From Paraescarpia echinospica (Eukaryota; Annelida; Polychaeta; Sabellida; Siboglinidae), in the NCBI GenBank assembly GCA_020002185.1, contig CM034531.1, positions 70,992,049-71,056,048 of the forward strand: DNA of 64,000 nucleotides, in the 5' to 3' direction. The notes beneath the pieces were generated by a model that did no database searches, had not been told where the DNA came from, and was given only the letters and a program-made list of their open reading frames with translations. Position 1 is the first letter of the stretch. Every line of letters begins with the position of its first letter. Both the position numbers and the translations under genes were made by a program. Of the stretch, positions 53,201-63,603 are shown piece after piece.

Positions 53201-56033
53201 ATATTCAGCCAATCAGCATTAGAACCCGAGCCGATTCTATACAGAAATTTCCTTATATGGCACAATGCTCCGCGGATCCGCATTATCTCGATTCTGATTG
53301 GCCAATGGCCGACCTTCGGACCTCTCCGGCAAGCTACGACATAGCAACAAAGTGAGACAATATGGCGGCCGTTGTTTTAGCTCAGTGATTTTGTCAGTTA
53401 TTAGTACGCAATTTCTAGTCAAGATGCCGAAGGATCGCGGCGTAAAACAGACTACGACGAGAAAGGTTGGATCGAAGAAGCGGGCTCGGTTAGCGCAGAA
53501 CTACGGAGTAAACCGACCAACATTGCCGGTGATAGCGCCGTAGCTAGCGGCAGCGGCAGCTGCCCGGCCCCGAGTGGCAGCGTGGTCACTGTGGAAGGTG
53601 ACGTCGTGGAACCTGGCGAAATGGACGTTTGTGCTGGAGCTGACGATCAGCATTCTGTTCGCGAACTGTCAATCGCGTCCTCGTCACAGACAGATGAGCC
53701 CGATGTCGACGAACCTCAACGTCCCGTGACAGGCATAATTTGTTTGTTTGTTTTTTTTTTAACATTTTAAACTACCTGAAAATTGGCAGGAAACTTGTCA
53801 CTATAAGATGGACCTACGGGTAACAATGGCTTTCATACTGATGGTCGCATTCTTGGCGGGACTTCGACATGGTAATGGTTTTACATCAGCATCACTTCCT
53901 GGTAGTATAAATGCTGGATTCCAGTTTGTGGGTGAGAGGAGGATCCAGACAGCCTTGCTGCTTGGAGCTGATATGTACATCCAGCGTGTCGTGAACAGAC
54001 AGTCACGATATCCATCTGCGAACCAGCGAACAATGTCCACCTATCTGTTACTTGCACTACTGATCTCGGGTGATGTACAGTTGAACCCCGGACCAGTTAA
54101 GTATCCATGTGGAGTATGTAAGAAGGCTGTTGCCAGAAATCATCGTGCTATGTGTTGTGAAGAATGCGGAAGGGGCTATGGCAAGCTGACAGCTGCTACA
54201 ATCACGAAACTGACCAAGTACTATGGCAATGCCATACAAAGCCACCGAGATGATCTGGACGGTATGAGGAACGCAGTGTTTGCCACCTTCCTCCATGCAC
54301 TGTCGACTGATGATGACCCACATCACGATCGCTGCCCAGCTGGGGTTTCAAGCTGGTGTTTCTATCGGCGCGCTGTTGCAAAGGGTGAATGACCAGGGCC
54401 ACACAAGGACAACATTGGCACACCCCTGTCACGTGAAGTAGGTCACTTCGTGAAGCCTGTTTACGTGCAGCTTGGTGATGAGAACCTCCTCCGTCGATGC
54501 CTCAGGGTAAAGACGCAGAACCCAAACGAGAGTCTGCATTCGGTCGTGTGGCGGAAGTGTTTGAAGACGGACTTCCTTGGGAAACTGCGTGTCGAGGCTG
54601 GCGCTGCCATCGCTGTCCGTGAATTCAACCAGGGGACGGAGAAGACAGTGGCAGAAACAACAGTTGCCCTTGGGTTTCAGCCTGGTGAAGCCCAAGTGAA
54701 ATTGACACTGTCGAAGGACCGAGAAAGGCTTGCTGCGAAAGGAAGAAAGGCTGATACGCAAGAGAAGAAGAACCGTGAACATCGACGTCTTCAACAGATT
54801 CGCCAGCAAGACCTGCTTACCCAGGCTGAGGGTGGGCCTTCCCATGCCTCCGGAGAGTTCTTCTAGGGACTCATGAAGAAAACAAACGGTTCTCTTCAGA
54901 GCCAATAAAACAAACGGCTCTCTTCAGAGCCAACAAAACAAACGGCTCTTTTCAGAGCCAACCACTCTTACAGATACACATTTGAACAGTCAAAAACCAC
55001 CTGAATAGTAAAAAAATGTGAAAAGATAAACACAAAAGTTTGTTTTGCTGTTTTCTCAGAATTCTGTTTTTATTCAATACATAAATTTCACGCGGATCTC
55101 GAGAGAAAACTGTAAGACATATCAACTCCAAATTTGGAGTACAAATACTTCAAGACATGCCTTACAAAATGTCAGGAGGGATTCTGTATATCTGTCCATG
55201 TTTCCATTTTACCTCCCTGCACATTCAATGCATCCTATCAAAATAATCGGAAATTATGTCTATTTTTCCCAAAAAAATGTTGTTATATAAAAAGGTAAAA
55301 GAATAAAAATTCCTTGTGACATTTTGTAGATATTTGTATTTATTATACATGCAGCCTGTTTTGAATGTAGTAGCACAATGTATTGTTTCTGGGGATTTGC
55401 ATGAAAATTGGTTTAGAATGGATCACACAAAAAATGGCTGTCATATCTATGGCAACCACCTGTCCCAAAAAAATTCAACCTGTTATATCCATCTTAACCC
55501 ACAATGATCATTTCCACCAAGTTTCAGTTCTCTATCATTAAAAGTAAAGAAAAAAGTTTGCCGCAGCACTTGTCCCCTTAAGTGTAAATGTTATTTTTTG
55601 CTATGTTTATATTAAATTTGTATGTGTATATTTAATTCATGATGAATACGAATCAAGCAGCTATGCACTGTGTAAAACATGAGTTTTATTAATGAAATGC
55701 AGCATCTCACAATAGTAATTGTTGAAAATTTGAAAGCTCTAACTTAGGGGGGTCACATTGAAATGTTTATGCAAGCACTGAAAATGCCACGGCTGCATTT
55801 GAATGTGTATTAACTTAGTGGTTATAAATCTGTAACCGTGTAGTTTGTAACCACAAGGTCAGACATGTAACGTGTGGTTCTAGGTGATGTATGTAGATGG
55901 CACTGCAGTCATCATGGAGATGCCGGAGCTTCAGATCATCACCGATAGTTCTCCCATCAAGATGTGTTTGCTTACAAAATGGCCGACAATCGAACTGAAA
56001 TGGAAGGACAACTTTGTCCCATCTTTGAATTGA
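38294..56033 (+). CDS. MINDY3: MINDY-3 deubiquitinase (FAM188A), 12 coding exons
   Basis: Lys48-preferring cysteine deubiquitinase of the MINDY family. Exons: 38294-38411, 42424-42567, 43575-43788, 44213-44327, 48742-48815, 49654-49733, 50255-50325, 50798-50878, 51387-51459, 52017-52089, 52388-52550, 55884-56033. All have GT/AG ends and the phases join to 452 codons including TGA (451 aa; human about 445). The start MTDATRLLWGPDIKHDVFRR precedes FRRWTQG; the catalytic Cys is in QGGPCAVIVPVQAFLLKNLL and the His in VLGSETHLTVLF. An EF-hand-like part, DTEGSGFISGDLLGDLMESL, and the C-terminal PIKMCLLTKWPTIELKWKDN also match the family. Acidic DDDSGGG in exon 3 is lineage-specific. No lesion seen despite large transposon-filled introns. 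Confidence 0.95.
39153..41700 (-). pseudogene. hAT-type transposase-like gene, multi-exon, antisense in MINDY-3 intron 1
   Basis: Read on the minus strand. A BED-like finger comes first (EWVQLGEHHAWCAVCMRDVK, then SGVHDVRKHIKSK; about 41690-41289, with one TAG inside, ending at a GT donor). The exon 41033-40804 has clean AG and GT borders and reads CAKYIGFANNNCNTMVAQNS and LQLSVPVDVLLINVFFHFVR, with a shift between. Further parts are RVLNLYPALVAYFTSHEDPE (about 40540), MLHPEMDELLRKLLIKFVPL (about 40180), RFPFDNHALKDLVVLDLS (about 39930) and the dimerisation end SLPHSNADSERAFSMVRKIH to 39153. The order fits hAT-like transposases. The stop and frameshift suggest decay; a domesticated gene is less likely. 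Confidence 0.65.
44727..45080 (+). pseudogene. CR1-like endonuclease, C-terminal part
   Basis: GDFNHGHIQW, then PTRGENVLDIVLSSQNELVD and PLGSSDHNQIHFTIKVK are the final motifs of an AP-type endonuclease domain. It closes in a TAA, with RT continuing in the next frame, so ORF2 is split here by a frameshift. Confidence 0.75.
45082..47082 (+). CDS. CR1-like ORF2 reverse transcriptase region (666 aa open)
   Basis: A long open frame with RT motifs in order: VMKDNKSPGVDGIPPKLLLE, WKEANIIPLFKKGSRNKSEN, YRSVSLTSVICKLLERLIKD, QHGFFKARSCLTNMLCFLED, VYLDFQKAFDKVPHQRLLLK, VLSGVPQGSILFLIYINDLD and VLKFADDTKVF (catalytic FADD). The thumb and C-terminal part (YCIQAWRPYRRKDIDMLERV) is present. It lacks the endonuclease in frame, so it would not mobilise itself. 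Confidence 0.85.
   Translation: MATECWNILKSEIKCIVDKFVPFKKQGKRSKKKHLSKEAIRKIKYKQMMWKSYRCTGNDEDYNSYKEALNQATAEIRNSKRSYEQQLASNIKHDSKSFYAYVRSKQKVQDKVGPLEDSAGNIISEGFLMAEDLNEYFSSVFTREDISSLPVPEAKFKGADSDYLGQLIVTPEMVAKKIRVMKDNKSPGVDGIPPKLLLEIVEQISIPLATVFNLSLEEGVVPLEWKEANIIPLFKKGSRNKSENYRSVSLTSVICKLLERLIKDHMVDFLVKHNLINPSQHGFFKARSCLTNMLCFLEDITKWVDEGSPVDIVYLDFQKAFDKVPHQRLLLKLKANGIGNGIINWIEQWLIDRRQRVVVDGEASNWKSVLSGVPQGSILFLIYINDLDDEITSKVLKFADDTKVFRRIKSDGDRQHLQDDLDRLIKWSEKWQMLFNFGKCKCLHTGHGNEEVEYTMGGTVLSTTVKEKDLGLTISADMKVSEQCGIAASKGNQILGLIRRNITYKEKELIIPLYKTIVRPHLEYCIQAWRPYRRKDIDMLERVQRRATKMIPKLRDLSYEIRLKKCGLTTLENRRLRGDHIEVFKILKGYENIDRNIFFSVKKDRRTRGHELTLAKEQSRLDIRKFSFSQRTVNEWNRLPADCVGASSVNMFKNKIDTYLRRVGYT
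47185..47800 (+). mobile_element. Second, 5'-truncated CR1-like copy
   Basis: It repeats the last ~600 bp of the element just upstream: IIPLYKT-equivalent text, then DIDMLERVQRRATKMIPKLR, RKFSFSQRTVNEW, and the same tail ending GGATGGCAATCTTGTTAAA. A small deletion near 47618 breaks the frame. Sequence divergence is modest, so it is either an independent truncated insertion into the tail of the first or a tandem duplication. Confidence 0.8.
48111..48475. repeat. Minisatellite, 12 copies of 29-31 bp
   Basis: The unit core is TTAGGGCATATTCCCCTAA followed by GTATATGACTC. The core is an inverted repeat with TTAGGG and CCCTAA arms. Small length differences (CTC, CTCT, CTCTG) separate units. It lies in MINDY-3 intron 4. 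Confidence 0.95.
53424..53750 (+). pseudogene. N-terminal ORF part of the Kolobok-like transposase
   Basis: MPKDRGVKQTTTRKVGSKKR begins at 53424 and is basic, stopping at 53541. Another frame then reads VEPGEMDVCAGADDQHSVRE, an acidic linker, to about 53770. The assignment rests on position within the element; no domain was recognised. Confidence 0.35.
53808..54190 (+). other. 2A-peptide plus PHD-like finger segment from non-LTR ORF
   Basis: The frame contains a hydrophobic start (MAFILMVAFLAGLRHGNG) and then LLLALLISGDVQLNPGP. The last residues match the 2A ribosome-skipping consensus (D-V/I-x-x-NPGP). They are followed by YPCGVCKKAVARNHRAMCCE, the start of a PHD-like finger. This order is usual at the start of ORFs of some CR1/L2-type retrotransposons, not of DNA transposases. 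Confidence 0.65.
54180..54866 (+). pseudogene. Kolobok/Mutator-like transposase C-terminal part
   Basis: TKLTKYYGNAIQSHRDDLDG, FATFLHALSTDDDPHHDRCP and VSSWCFYRRAVAKGE read in the same frame as the 2A segment to a stop at 54390. After a frame change come VYVQLGDENLLRRCLRVKTQ and NPNESLHSVVWRKCLK, typical of proteins annotated as Mutator-like transposase domain. It ends in a charged coiled coil with stop at 54866. The N-terminal half of the transposase is missing. Confidence 0.65.
54888..54959 (+). promoter_or_regulatory. Three tandem histone-type mRNA 3' stem-loops
   Basis: GGTTCTCTTCAGAGCC (54888-54903), GGCTCTCTTCAGAGCC (54916-54931) and GGCTCTTTTCAGAGCC (54944-54959), each preceded by AAACAAAC. 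The third equals the 16-nt consensus of replication-dependent histone mRNAs and is followed by AACCAC. They lie 22 nt after the transposase stop. No histone gene is nearby. Confidence 0.8.
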
Positions 56034-58270
56034 TCGTAGAGGTCACATGATCGTTTACCACTGTTTCGTTGTCCCATACAAACCTGTATGCATTGTATGT
56101 ATAGATGTATGTGTACGTTGTATTATGTATGTATGTATGATTTTTGTACATTGGTATTAATAATAGTTATTTACACATGTGAAACGCACCCCAACATCAA
56201 TATTATAATAAATTGTCTTCATCTGTTTGTGCCTATATACAAATGTATGCATTGTGGACTGCAAAAGTGTACATGTAGATATGTATGTAATGTATATATA
56301 ATATACATAATATTATAACATCGATTCTGTATTTGTGGTATCAAATTGCCTGTTAATTATGTGTGGTTGTTCGTTAAGAATTGACTATATAATGTGTACA
56401 CATAATATATATGCTGTGTAGCTACAGATATATACAGTTATATTTTGCAGTGTCAGACCTGTCCGATTTGTTACAATACAATGTCACAGAAACACTAATA
56501 TGTAAGCGGATTGACATCATCGACACAATTCCACATGTACAGGAATGGGCATGCTATAAGGTTGGACCACTGCCTTTGTTGGCGAGCTTTACGAGCCATG
56601 TGTAAATTCACATTGAGAATGTCGCACTGTGTCAGTTATTAGCCATATTGTAAACCAGATTAGTAAGGAGTAAATATTGGTTTTCTTTATATGTCGGAGA
56701 TCTGTGTCTATAAGAATAGCATCCATTTTTGTAAAGTAACTTATCAGGAGTGTCATGTTTGCGATGCACAGTCATCATGTTTGTTTGAGCTTTAGTACCA
56801 CAAACGACTGTGTAATTCCCAAGGTGAACTTCTCAAAATGACGCCAAGTAAAATTCTTTTAGAATCTCAGTACCATTTGGCAGTCATTCAGAATCTGTAG
56901 TATCTTCACAATGGCGTTTTGATAGCTCTAATTGTAGTATCTTCACAATGGCGTTTTGATAGCTCTAATTCAACGCAGCTGTATTGTTAGCTTGTGGTGT
57001 CTTCGTATACTGATCTGTTTCTGTGTTTATTTTATGTGTTTTGCATCCGTCTGGTTTACCAAAGCAGAACAACAGAGTTTGTCCATTTGTAGCAGTGTTG
57101 TTTGTGTAGGGCAGCAAGCTCATAGATGCATCAAACTGGCACAGTGTTGTAGAACAAAGCTAAGGGGGTACACAGGGTAAAAAGATGTCTAGATGATGGC
57201 AACTTTTTTGTCTCCTACAATTTTCCCGACAGTTGTCTAATGATGGTGCCCAAGATATTCTCATTGGTTTTTTAAAAACATTCTGAACTGATTATATGTA
57301 ATATTTACATTGTGATGGGTTTTGTTTGTTCTACTTTTCAAGAAGTTAACACAAATTGTAGTTAAATAAGTTTTATCCGTCTGCTGGACATGTGTCCAAA
57401 AATTTAATTGAAAATGTTGTTCAGCATTATAACTATTTATTGTTAAGTTGCATGGTTATGGGTTAGACAATTAACTGTCAAGTTATTTCTAATTAAGGGT
57501 TAACTTGTTTAATGTTTATGGAACTTGATGCAATTTGATATTTGAACAAAGTGCATATTTCTCCATTTGTTTCTAAATGTGATCTTGAGATGCTACAGTT
57601 GCTTGTCTCTGTCAGTTAAAGATCTCTTTAAACATGTCTTTAACTCTGAACAATACAGTTAATGTTTCTTGGATTGTCTTGACTTACTAAAATCATTCCC
57701 CATGCATTTGTTTGTATACTCTCATTAAATAATGTTCGTTTAAAAAAATCTGTTTAATAAAACTTGCGCCTGTATTTAAAAGAACATGTTTTGTAAAGTT
57801 CACATTCTGGCATTTGTTGATGAAAATAATAAACAGCAACAAGGATATGAATATCATTGTAAGTATTGCATGAGTTGAACTCGTTACTAGGTTATGAGTT
57901 GAACTCGTTACTAGGTTATGAGGTATTATTGCATTGGAATTAGTTAAAACAGGTATGTTTTTACTCTGAATTTGTTTATCTTAGTTTTGTAAGAATGATA
58001 CTGAAAATTGTTGATCAAACAATTTCATCTCGACAGGTAGAAAGCACTGTTAGGCTACTTCGATATAGGCACCGAACATCAACTACATAACAAACTATTG
58101 TACTAAAAGCTGTTCAATGTACTCTTGTCCAATGCTTGTACAGATATGTACAAGCGTTGTATATGTGTATACATATGTTTATACAGTTTGTTTTATATTT
58201 ACGTAAAGCTATTTATTGAACTTTGAAAAGCATGTTTATAACTTATTTGCTGGTATCTATGCTGAATAAA
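56034..58270 (+). other. MINDY-3 3' UTR and downstream spacer
   Basis: No coding signal. AATAAA signals occur near 57759, 57829 and 58264. Short tandem duplications lie at about 56897-56970 (37-bp unit, two copies) and 57870-57921 (26-bp unit, two copies). The true poly(A) site is undetermined. Confidence 0.5.
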
Positions 58271-58289
58271 GTTATGTGAAAGTAAGCAG

Positions 58290-58690
58290 AGGACCCAATT
58301 GGTGTTGCTATGTATGGCGCAACTCTTATCAACGCAACTACCATACCTCGCCGCCATTGTGGGAATTTAATCCGAAATCAAACCAAAGAGGAACCTTTAA
58401 GCCGATGCTGTTTCTAATTTAATAAATCTATGTTGCCTGCCAAATTGCATTTAATTGGCCCGAAGCTGTACACAATTTGAATGTTGCACCCTCAAAATGT
58501 TCAAATTGTAAACAAAATGTTCAATTTTAAATGGCTAATAATCACGACTACTGAATTGAGTCAATGAACAGTCGGCTAAGTACCATCAAACTTGTGGTTT
58601 CCTAAATGAGTTGGACGCGGCAGAAAAGAAGCACATAATTTATTGGCAACTGATTGGACATTTACAGGAGTTTTAGACCCCCCGTGGGCG
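58290..58690. other. Spacer between two convergent genes
   Basis: AT-rich region after MINDY-3 and after the minus-strand TPR gene stop; no gene recognised. Confidence 0.4.
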
Positions 58691-60520
58691 TCAGCGGTCT
58701 GTATCCATCTTCCTCCCGTCTCCCTCTTCCTCGCTGTCACTCTCCATCTCCTCATCCTCCCCTTCCTTGCCATTGTCGTCTTCATCCTCATCATCGTCGT
58801 CATTCGCACCTGTCGAACAAACCTCCGTGTATCGGTGTCTTTAAAGTTTTAAACAAAATAAACACAAATGTTTATTGTTCTTAGCGCAATCAAGTTGACA
58901 CCAGACTGTTGGGTGGTTATTTTAACAATCTTATTTAATACACACTTTCGAGATGTCAAAGTATTCGATGATTCATTAAACTCTGTTGGTGACGATGTTA
59001 GAATAGACTAATTACGGTTGCTATGACAACTCACCAGGTCCAAGTTCCTGCACAAGTTCGTCAACGTGCTGCAGTATTGCTTCGTCCTCACACCCTGCCT
59101 TGGCAGCCACCTAGTGAGATGGGAACACATTAGCTAGCTCAACTTTCATTGCTGTGGCATGCTTACGGTGCAAACATTTCATGTTGCAAATATGCAATAA
59201 AAACATGATTTGTGAATGCTCACTCAGAAATACAATATACTGAGACAGATGAAGCAACATGAGTAGTACCATTTACAGATTCAATTATCCGATTTCCGTA
59301 TTATGCTTAACTATGTTTATATATTAGAACTGTGATTTCTGTTTGAAAGGGGAAAGCACTTCATAAGTGTTAAACTTCTGTTTTCTCCTTTTCTACAATA
59401 CTTGTGAATACAATTAAAACATAAAATTATGTACGTATTGTAATGTTGTGGAAATAAAAATGTTTGATTATTATTATAGGTATTTACTAGTAGGGAAAAA
59501 TAATCAAAAACATTAACTGAGTTTCATTTACAAGATCACAAACAAAATTAATGAAGCCTTTGTTACCTCTCCCTGATGAGTCCCATTGCATGCTGGGATT
59601 TAACATAAACAGATGAATTTAATTTTGTCCCTGTTCCATGACAACAGGTAGTTAATAACATCCCTGCCCTACAAACTATCGCAACAGTCCCATTGCGCTG
59701 ACAATGAGTGGGTGTGGTCCCCCCCACCCTGACAGCGGGTGGGTGTGGTCCCCCCGCCCTGACAGCGGGTGGGTGTGGTCCCCCTGCCCTGACAGCGGGT
59801 GGGTGTGGTCGCCCCGACAGTGGGTGGGTGTGGTCCCCCCCGCCCTGACAGCGGGTGGGTGTGGTCCCTATGCCCTGACAGCGGACAGGTGTGGTCCCCC
59901 TACACCCTGATAGCGGGGTGTGTAAGTCTACCTGCTGTGCCTTGAGCAAGTAGTAGCGTGCGTTGGCGAGGCAGTCCGCCCCCTGTAGGTAGTTGAGCCA
60001 GCCCAGGAGGTACCACACTTCCACCACCTCATCCTCCTCATCTAGGAGTAGCTCCAGGACCTCAGACGCCTCCTGTACACACACACGCTGGGTCATGTCA
60101 CGCTGGTGTGTGTGTGCGCGTGCGTTTGTGTGTGTGCGTGCGTGTGTGCGTGTGTCTGTGTTAACGTTTTCCTCCTAGACAATTTGCATCTTAGTACAGT
60201 ACTACTTTCTAAATATTAAACTGGACAGACATATATTGTTAAATATTACAAAAACAAGTCCATTTTGTCTAAGCTGTGTACACATTCGTTTCAGAATTAT
60301 GGCAAATTTAGATTAAGAATTTTGTATGACTTCAAAAAACTTTACATTGTTTTAAATAGAGAATCAACTGAACATGGTGGAATGCCTCCTTAATTCTACC
60401 TGAAAGCACCACCCTAGCCTATCAAGATAACGACAATGCAAAGGAACATACGTTGTATTTCTCGAGTTCAATGAGGATCTTGGTGGCGTTGATGCGTGCG
60501 GGGTAGCTGACAGGACACAC
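58691..60520 (-). CDS. TPR protein similar to Acl4 (Rpl4 assembly chaperone), 3' exons
   Basis: Four minus-strand exons with matching phases: 60520-60452, 60072-59932, 59110-59035, 58809-58691. They read VCPVSYPARINATKILIELE, then EASEVLELLLDEEDEVVEVW and YLLGWLNYLQGADCLANARY, then DEAILQHVDELVQELGPG, and a strongly acidic end (DDDDEDEDDNGKEGEDEEME) with TGA at 58691. TPR helices and the acidic tail resemble Acl4, which in yeast escorts ribosomal protein Rpl4 to the nucleus. N-terminal exons upstream of 60520 were not found. The + strand gene starting at 61106 limits the room, so they may lie beyond or have diverged. Confidence 0.65.
59703..59925. repeat. GC-rich ~30-bp minisatellite, about 7 copies
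   Basis: The unit is GACAGCGGGTGGGTGTGGTC followed by CCCCCGCCCT. It lies in an intron of the TPR gene and ends about 7 bp from the exon at 59932-60072. Confidence 0.9.
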
Positions 60521-60688
60521 CTACAAAGTAGAACATCTTGGCTCAATCATCCGTTACCTAAGTCAAAGTAAGATATATGTCTTGATTCAGCCACCATATT
60601 GCAGAAGTTCAAAGGTACACAATTAAATGAGATATATTCTAACATCTAGAGCACCCAAATATCATTTACTGAACCATGGTTTTGTTAC

Positions 60689-60841
60689 GTAAGTGGTGGT
60701 TTGTTACATAAGTGGTGGTTTGTTACGTAAGTGGTGGTTTGTTACGTAAGCGGTGGTTTGTTACATAAGTGGTGGTTTGTTACGTAAGTGGTGGTTTGTT
60801 ACATAAGTGGTGGTTTGTTACGTAAGCGGTGGTTTGTATGA
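60689..60841. repeat. 19-bp minisatellite, 8 copies
   Basis: The unit is GTAAGTGGTGGTTTGTTAC, with ATAAGT and GTAAGC variants. Confidence 0.95.
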
Positions 60842-60884
60842 TGGCCGAGAAGGGCCATCGCGTTTTTGTGTGGCAACCAGCAGC

Positions 60885-61005
60885 GCCATGGAGCGATGAC
60901 GCGATGCGCGATGCGATGGACGATGCGCGATGCGATGGACGATGCGCGATGCGATGGGCGATGCGATGCGCGATGCGATACGCGATGCGCGATGCGATGG
61001 CATTA
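60885..61005. repeat. GATGCGC/GATGGAC short tandem repeat
   Basis: Degenerate 5-7 bp units (GCGATGCGATGGAC and variants) fill about 60893-61000. The ORFs here (CDARCD, HRIAHRIA) are repeat artefacts. Confidence 0.85.
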
Positions 61006-61105
61006 TAAAGGTGCCGCAATGAGCATGCGTACGTCGAAAACGAGACTTTGGCAGCCATTTGTATTTTATTAAACGCATTCCTTTTTGTGTTCAGAGCATG
61101 TGATC

Positions 61106-63531
61106 ATGGCTGATGATTCTGACTGTACGTATACGGTTACATATATATTTGGTTTGCGCACAGAATTTGTTGTGTTCGTACTTCTAAATGTTGTGACGAA
61201 AGTCTGGGGCAAACATATTTCATAACATGACATATATGTACTTCTTCTACTGCTCAAATTGCAGTTTTTAAATTATTTTCGTCTGGATATCCTTGGTAGA
61301 AAATATAAAACTTATTTTGTATACATGGGAAGAGACGACAACTTTTTTCAACTTTCGCGTATTGCAAATGCCGTTCGTTTGTGTCCAAGTTTATGTTTCA
61401 ATTATTATAAATAGCTACAATATTCGAAGTCGGTTTAACAAGAAGCATGTACATTAAATCATCGAAAAAAATGAATTTAGCCGTCATTTGCGTCACATGT
61501 TTTTTTCTGTCTACAGTTTAATTATTTCTTTTTAGTTAAGTGAATCGAATAGCTGAGGCACAGTTTACCAAACCGTAGATACGCTACAGTGTAACTGCCT
61601 GTCAATCGCAGCGATTTACGATGCCGCCCAATATAGCATGCGGCACGAAGTGGTAATTATTGAGACTGTCTGGTCATAGTTGTGTGTAGGCAACTGCTTT
61701 GATATGTTCACATGTAGATGCGATTATTGTTTTGAAATAGGTGCCACTAGTTAAGCCAGACATATTCATTAGAACAGATTATTTTGTATGTGTCTGTCTG
61801 TTCCCAGATATGGAAGTACTGTGGAGGCAGTCAATCTATGAATCGCGTATCTTGCATGCCCCCAGTAAATTACAACCATGGAAGATACATCTGTAATATA
61901 TTCCCATGTGTGTGCATGCGTGCCTGTGTGATTATAAACCTATAATTATAGCATGCATGTGTGTCAATTGTATTGTTGTAAATACAGTTGTAACATCATT
62001 GCCAGGTCAAATAAAGGTAACTGCTGCAAACTTGTCGTGTATTTTTCATGAGAGTGCATTTCATAATAAATGTATATGTTCATTTTAGTTCACAGTTTAG
62101 TAAGACAGTGTTTCGTGGCAGGATACAGTAATGTTGAAATCTGTGCGATACTCAGCCACAATGGAATGTCCATCAGGTGTGTTCTTCATGAATATAATAT
62201 GGTAATAATATAATAATCTGAGTAAAAAGCATACTGTGTTCGTAGATTACATCCTCGCGCGACAGGGGCGCTGCTGATTACACCAGTCTCAGTGCCCCCG
62301 GCAGATCGCCTTGCGGGACTCGGAATATAAGCTAGGCCAATAATATTGCGTGCCGGCAAATTTTCAACCACATGATTTTGGTAATGTTATGTGCAATGTT
62401 GGGGGAAGTAGAAGTAATTATTTGAATACACAATACCGTTCAGTCCCTCGTGAGATGTTATGAAATCACTGGCTTCGTCTTAGAATTGAGGTGCGGGTGG
62501 GGCGGGTGTCTGCACTGTTCTCACGGGTTGCACAGTTGCGGCGAAGCTAATTTCTAGTTTGAAGCAGCTGACCTCCATAAATTGCGTAGGATATCTGCCA
62601 GGGGTAGTGTACGTTGTCATCGACCTGGCTAACGAGGATGATAGAGGGAGAGAGGGAGAGAGGGAGAGAGGGAGAGAGGGAGAGAGGGAGAGAGGGAGAG
62701 GGAGAGAGAGAGAGGGAGAGAGGGAGAGAGGGAGAGAGGGAGAGAGGGAGAGAGGGAGAGTTATAGTAAAATAAATAATACATTCAATAAGCACAATGAC
62801 TTAACAGCAAGCGGGCATAGTGCCAGATGTGTATTGTAAACCACTTAATGTTGTGCAGTGTGCGGACGTTAAAACGCCTTATACAAAGACTTGGCTTAAG
62901 GCGCAGGCAAGTAGTTGACTACGCTATGGTTGCAACAGCAATGCAGGTACATTCAAGTTTAAATAAGTACTCATGTCTATGTTGCACATGTTCACGGCTA
63001 CTGGAAATAATTAAAAATTATATTTATGTAACACAAGAAATAAAAAGAAAGTTCGTAAATGAAGTAGAATTTAAATGTATTTTAATATGTCAAAAATAGC
63101 GATTCAGTATTAAATGAATTCTTTATGATCTTCTATATTCTAGTACATCCTTGAAACAATACACATATAAACGGAAGGTGTAATTGTTTCTGTTTAGCAT
63201 CATATCGAAGAAAATAGCACAATGTGTTAAGGTATATTCTGTGATAACAAATTGAATCATCACTATGAAAATATGAAATATATCACACATGTCTACCAAT
63301 AAATATACACAGTTGAATAGTTGTCTTGTTGAGTGTCCTAACCTACTTATGCAATATGCATCAATACCTTAACAACCAGTTAAATAGAGGCGCTTTGTTG
63401 TGTATAATGTATACCTTATGAAAGTAAAGTATAATTCATCCCTTTAACGATTTACCACATTTACGCAAAACCATATTAATGATACACTATCTTTAATGGG
63501 TGTGTTTTTTGTTTACAACAATATATATATA

Positions 63532-63603
<72 letters not shown>

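Larger units (their letters stand above)
53088..55577 (+). mobile_element. Kolobok-like DNA transposon in MINDY-3 intron 11
   Basis: The 17-bp ends GGGGACACGCGCTGCGG (53088-53104) and CCGCAGCACTTGTCCCC (55561-55577) pair as inverted repeats with two mismatches. They are flanked by TCAA (left) and TTAA (right), consistent with a decayed TTAA target duplication, the Kolobok hallmark. Inside are transposase remnants, a 2A/PHD segment and three histone-type stem-loops. Confidence 0.75.

Noticed and set aside
54888..54959. A hidden histone gene ending at the stem-loops
   Set aside because: The ORFs upstream are transposase-like; no H2A, H2B, H3, H4 or H1 sequence is present on the + strand within 1 kb.
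60818..61078. ORFs with RIASRIAH or CDARCD repeats
   Set aside because: Translations of the GATGCGC tandem repeat.
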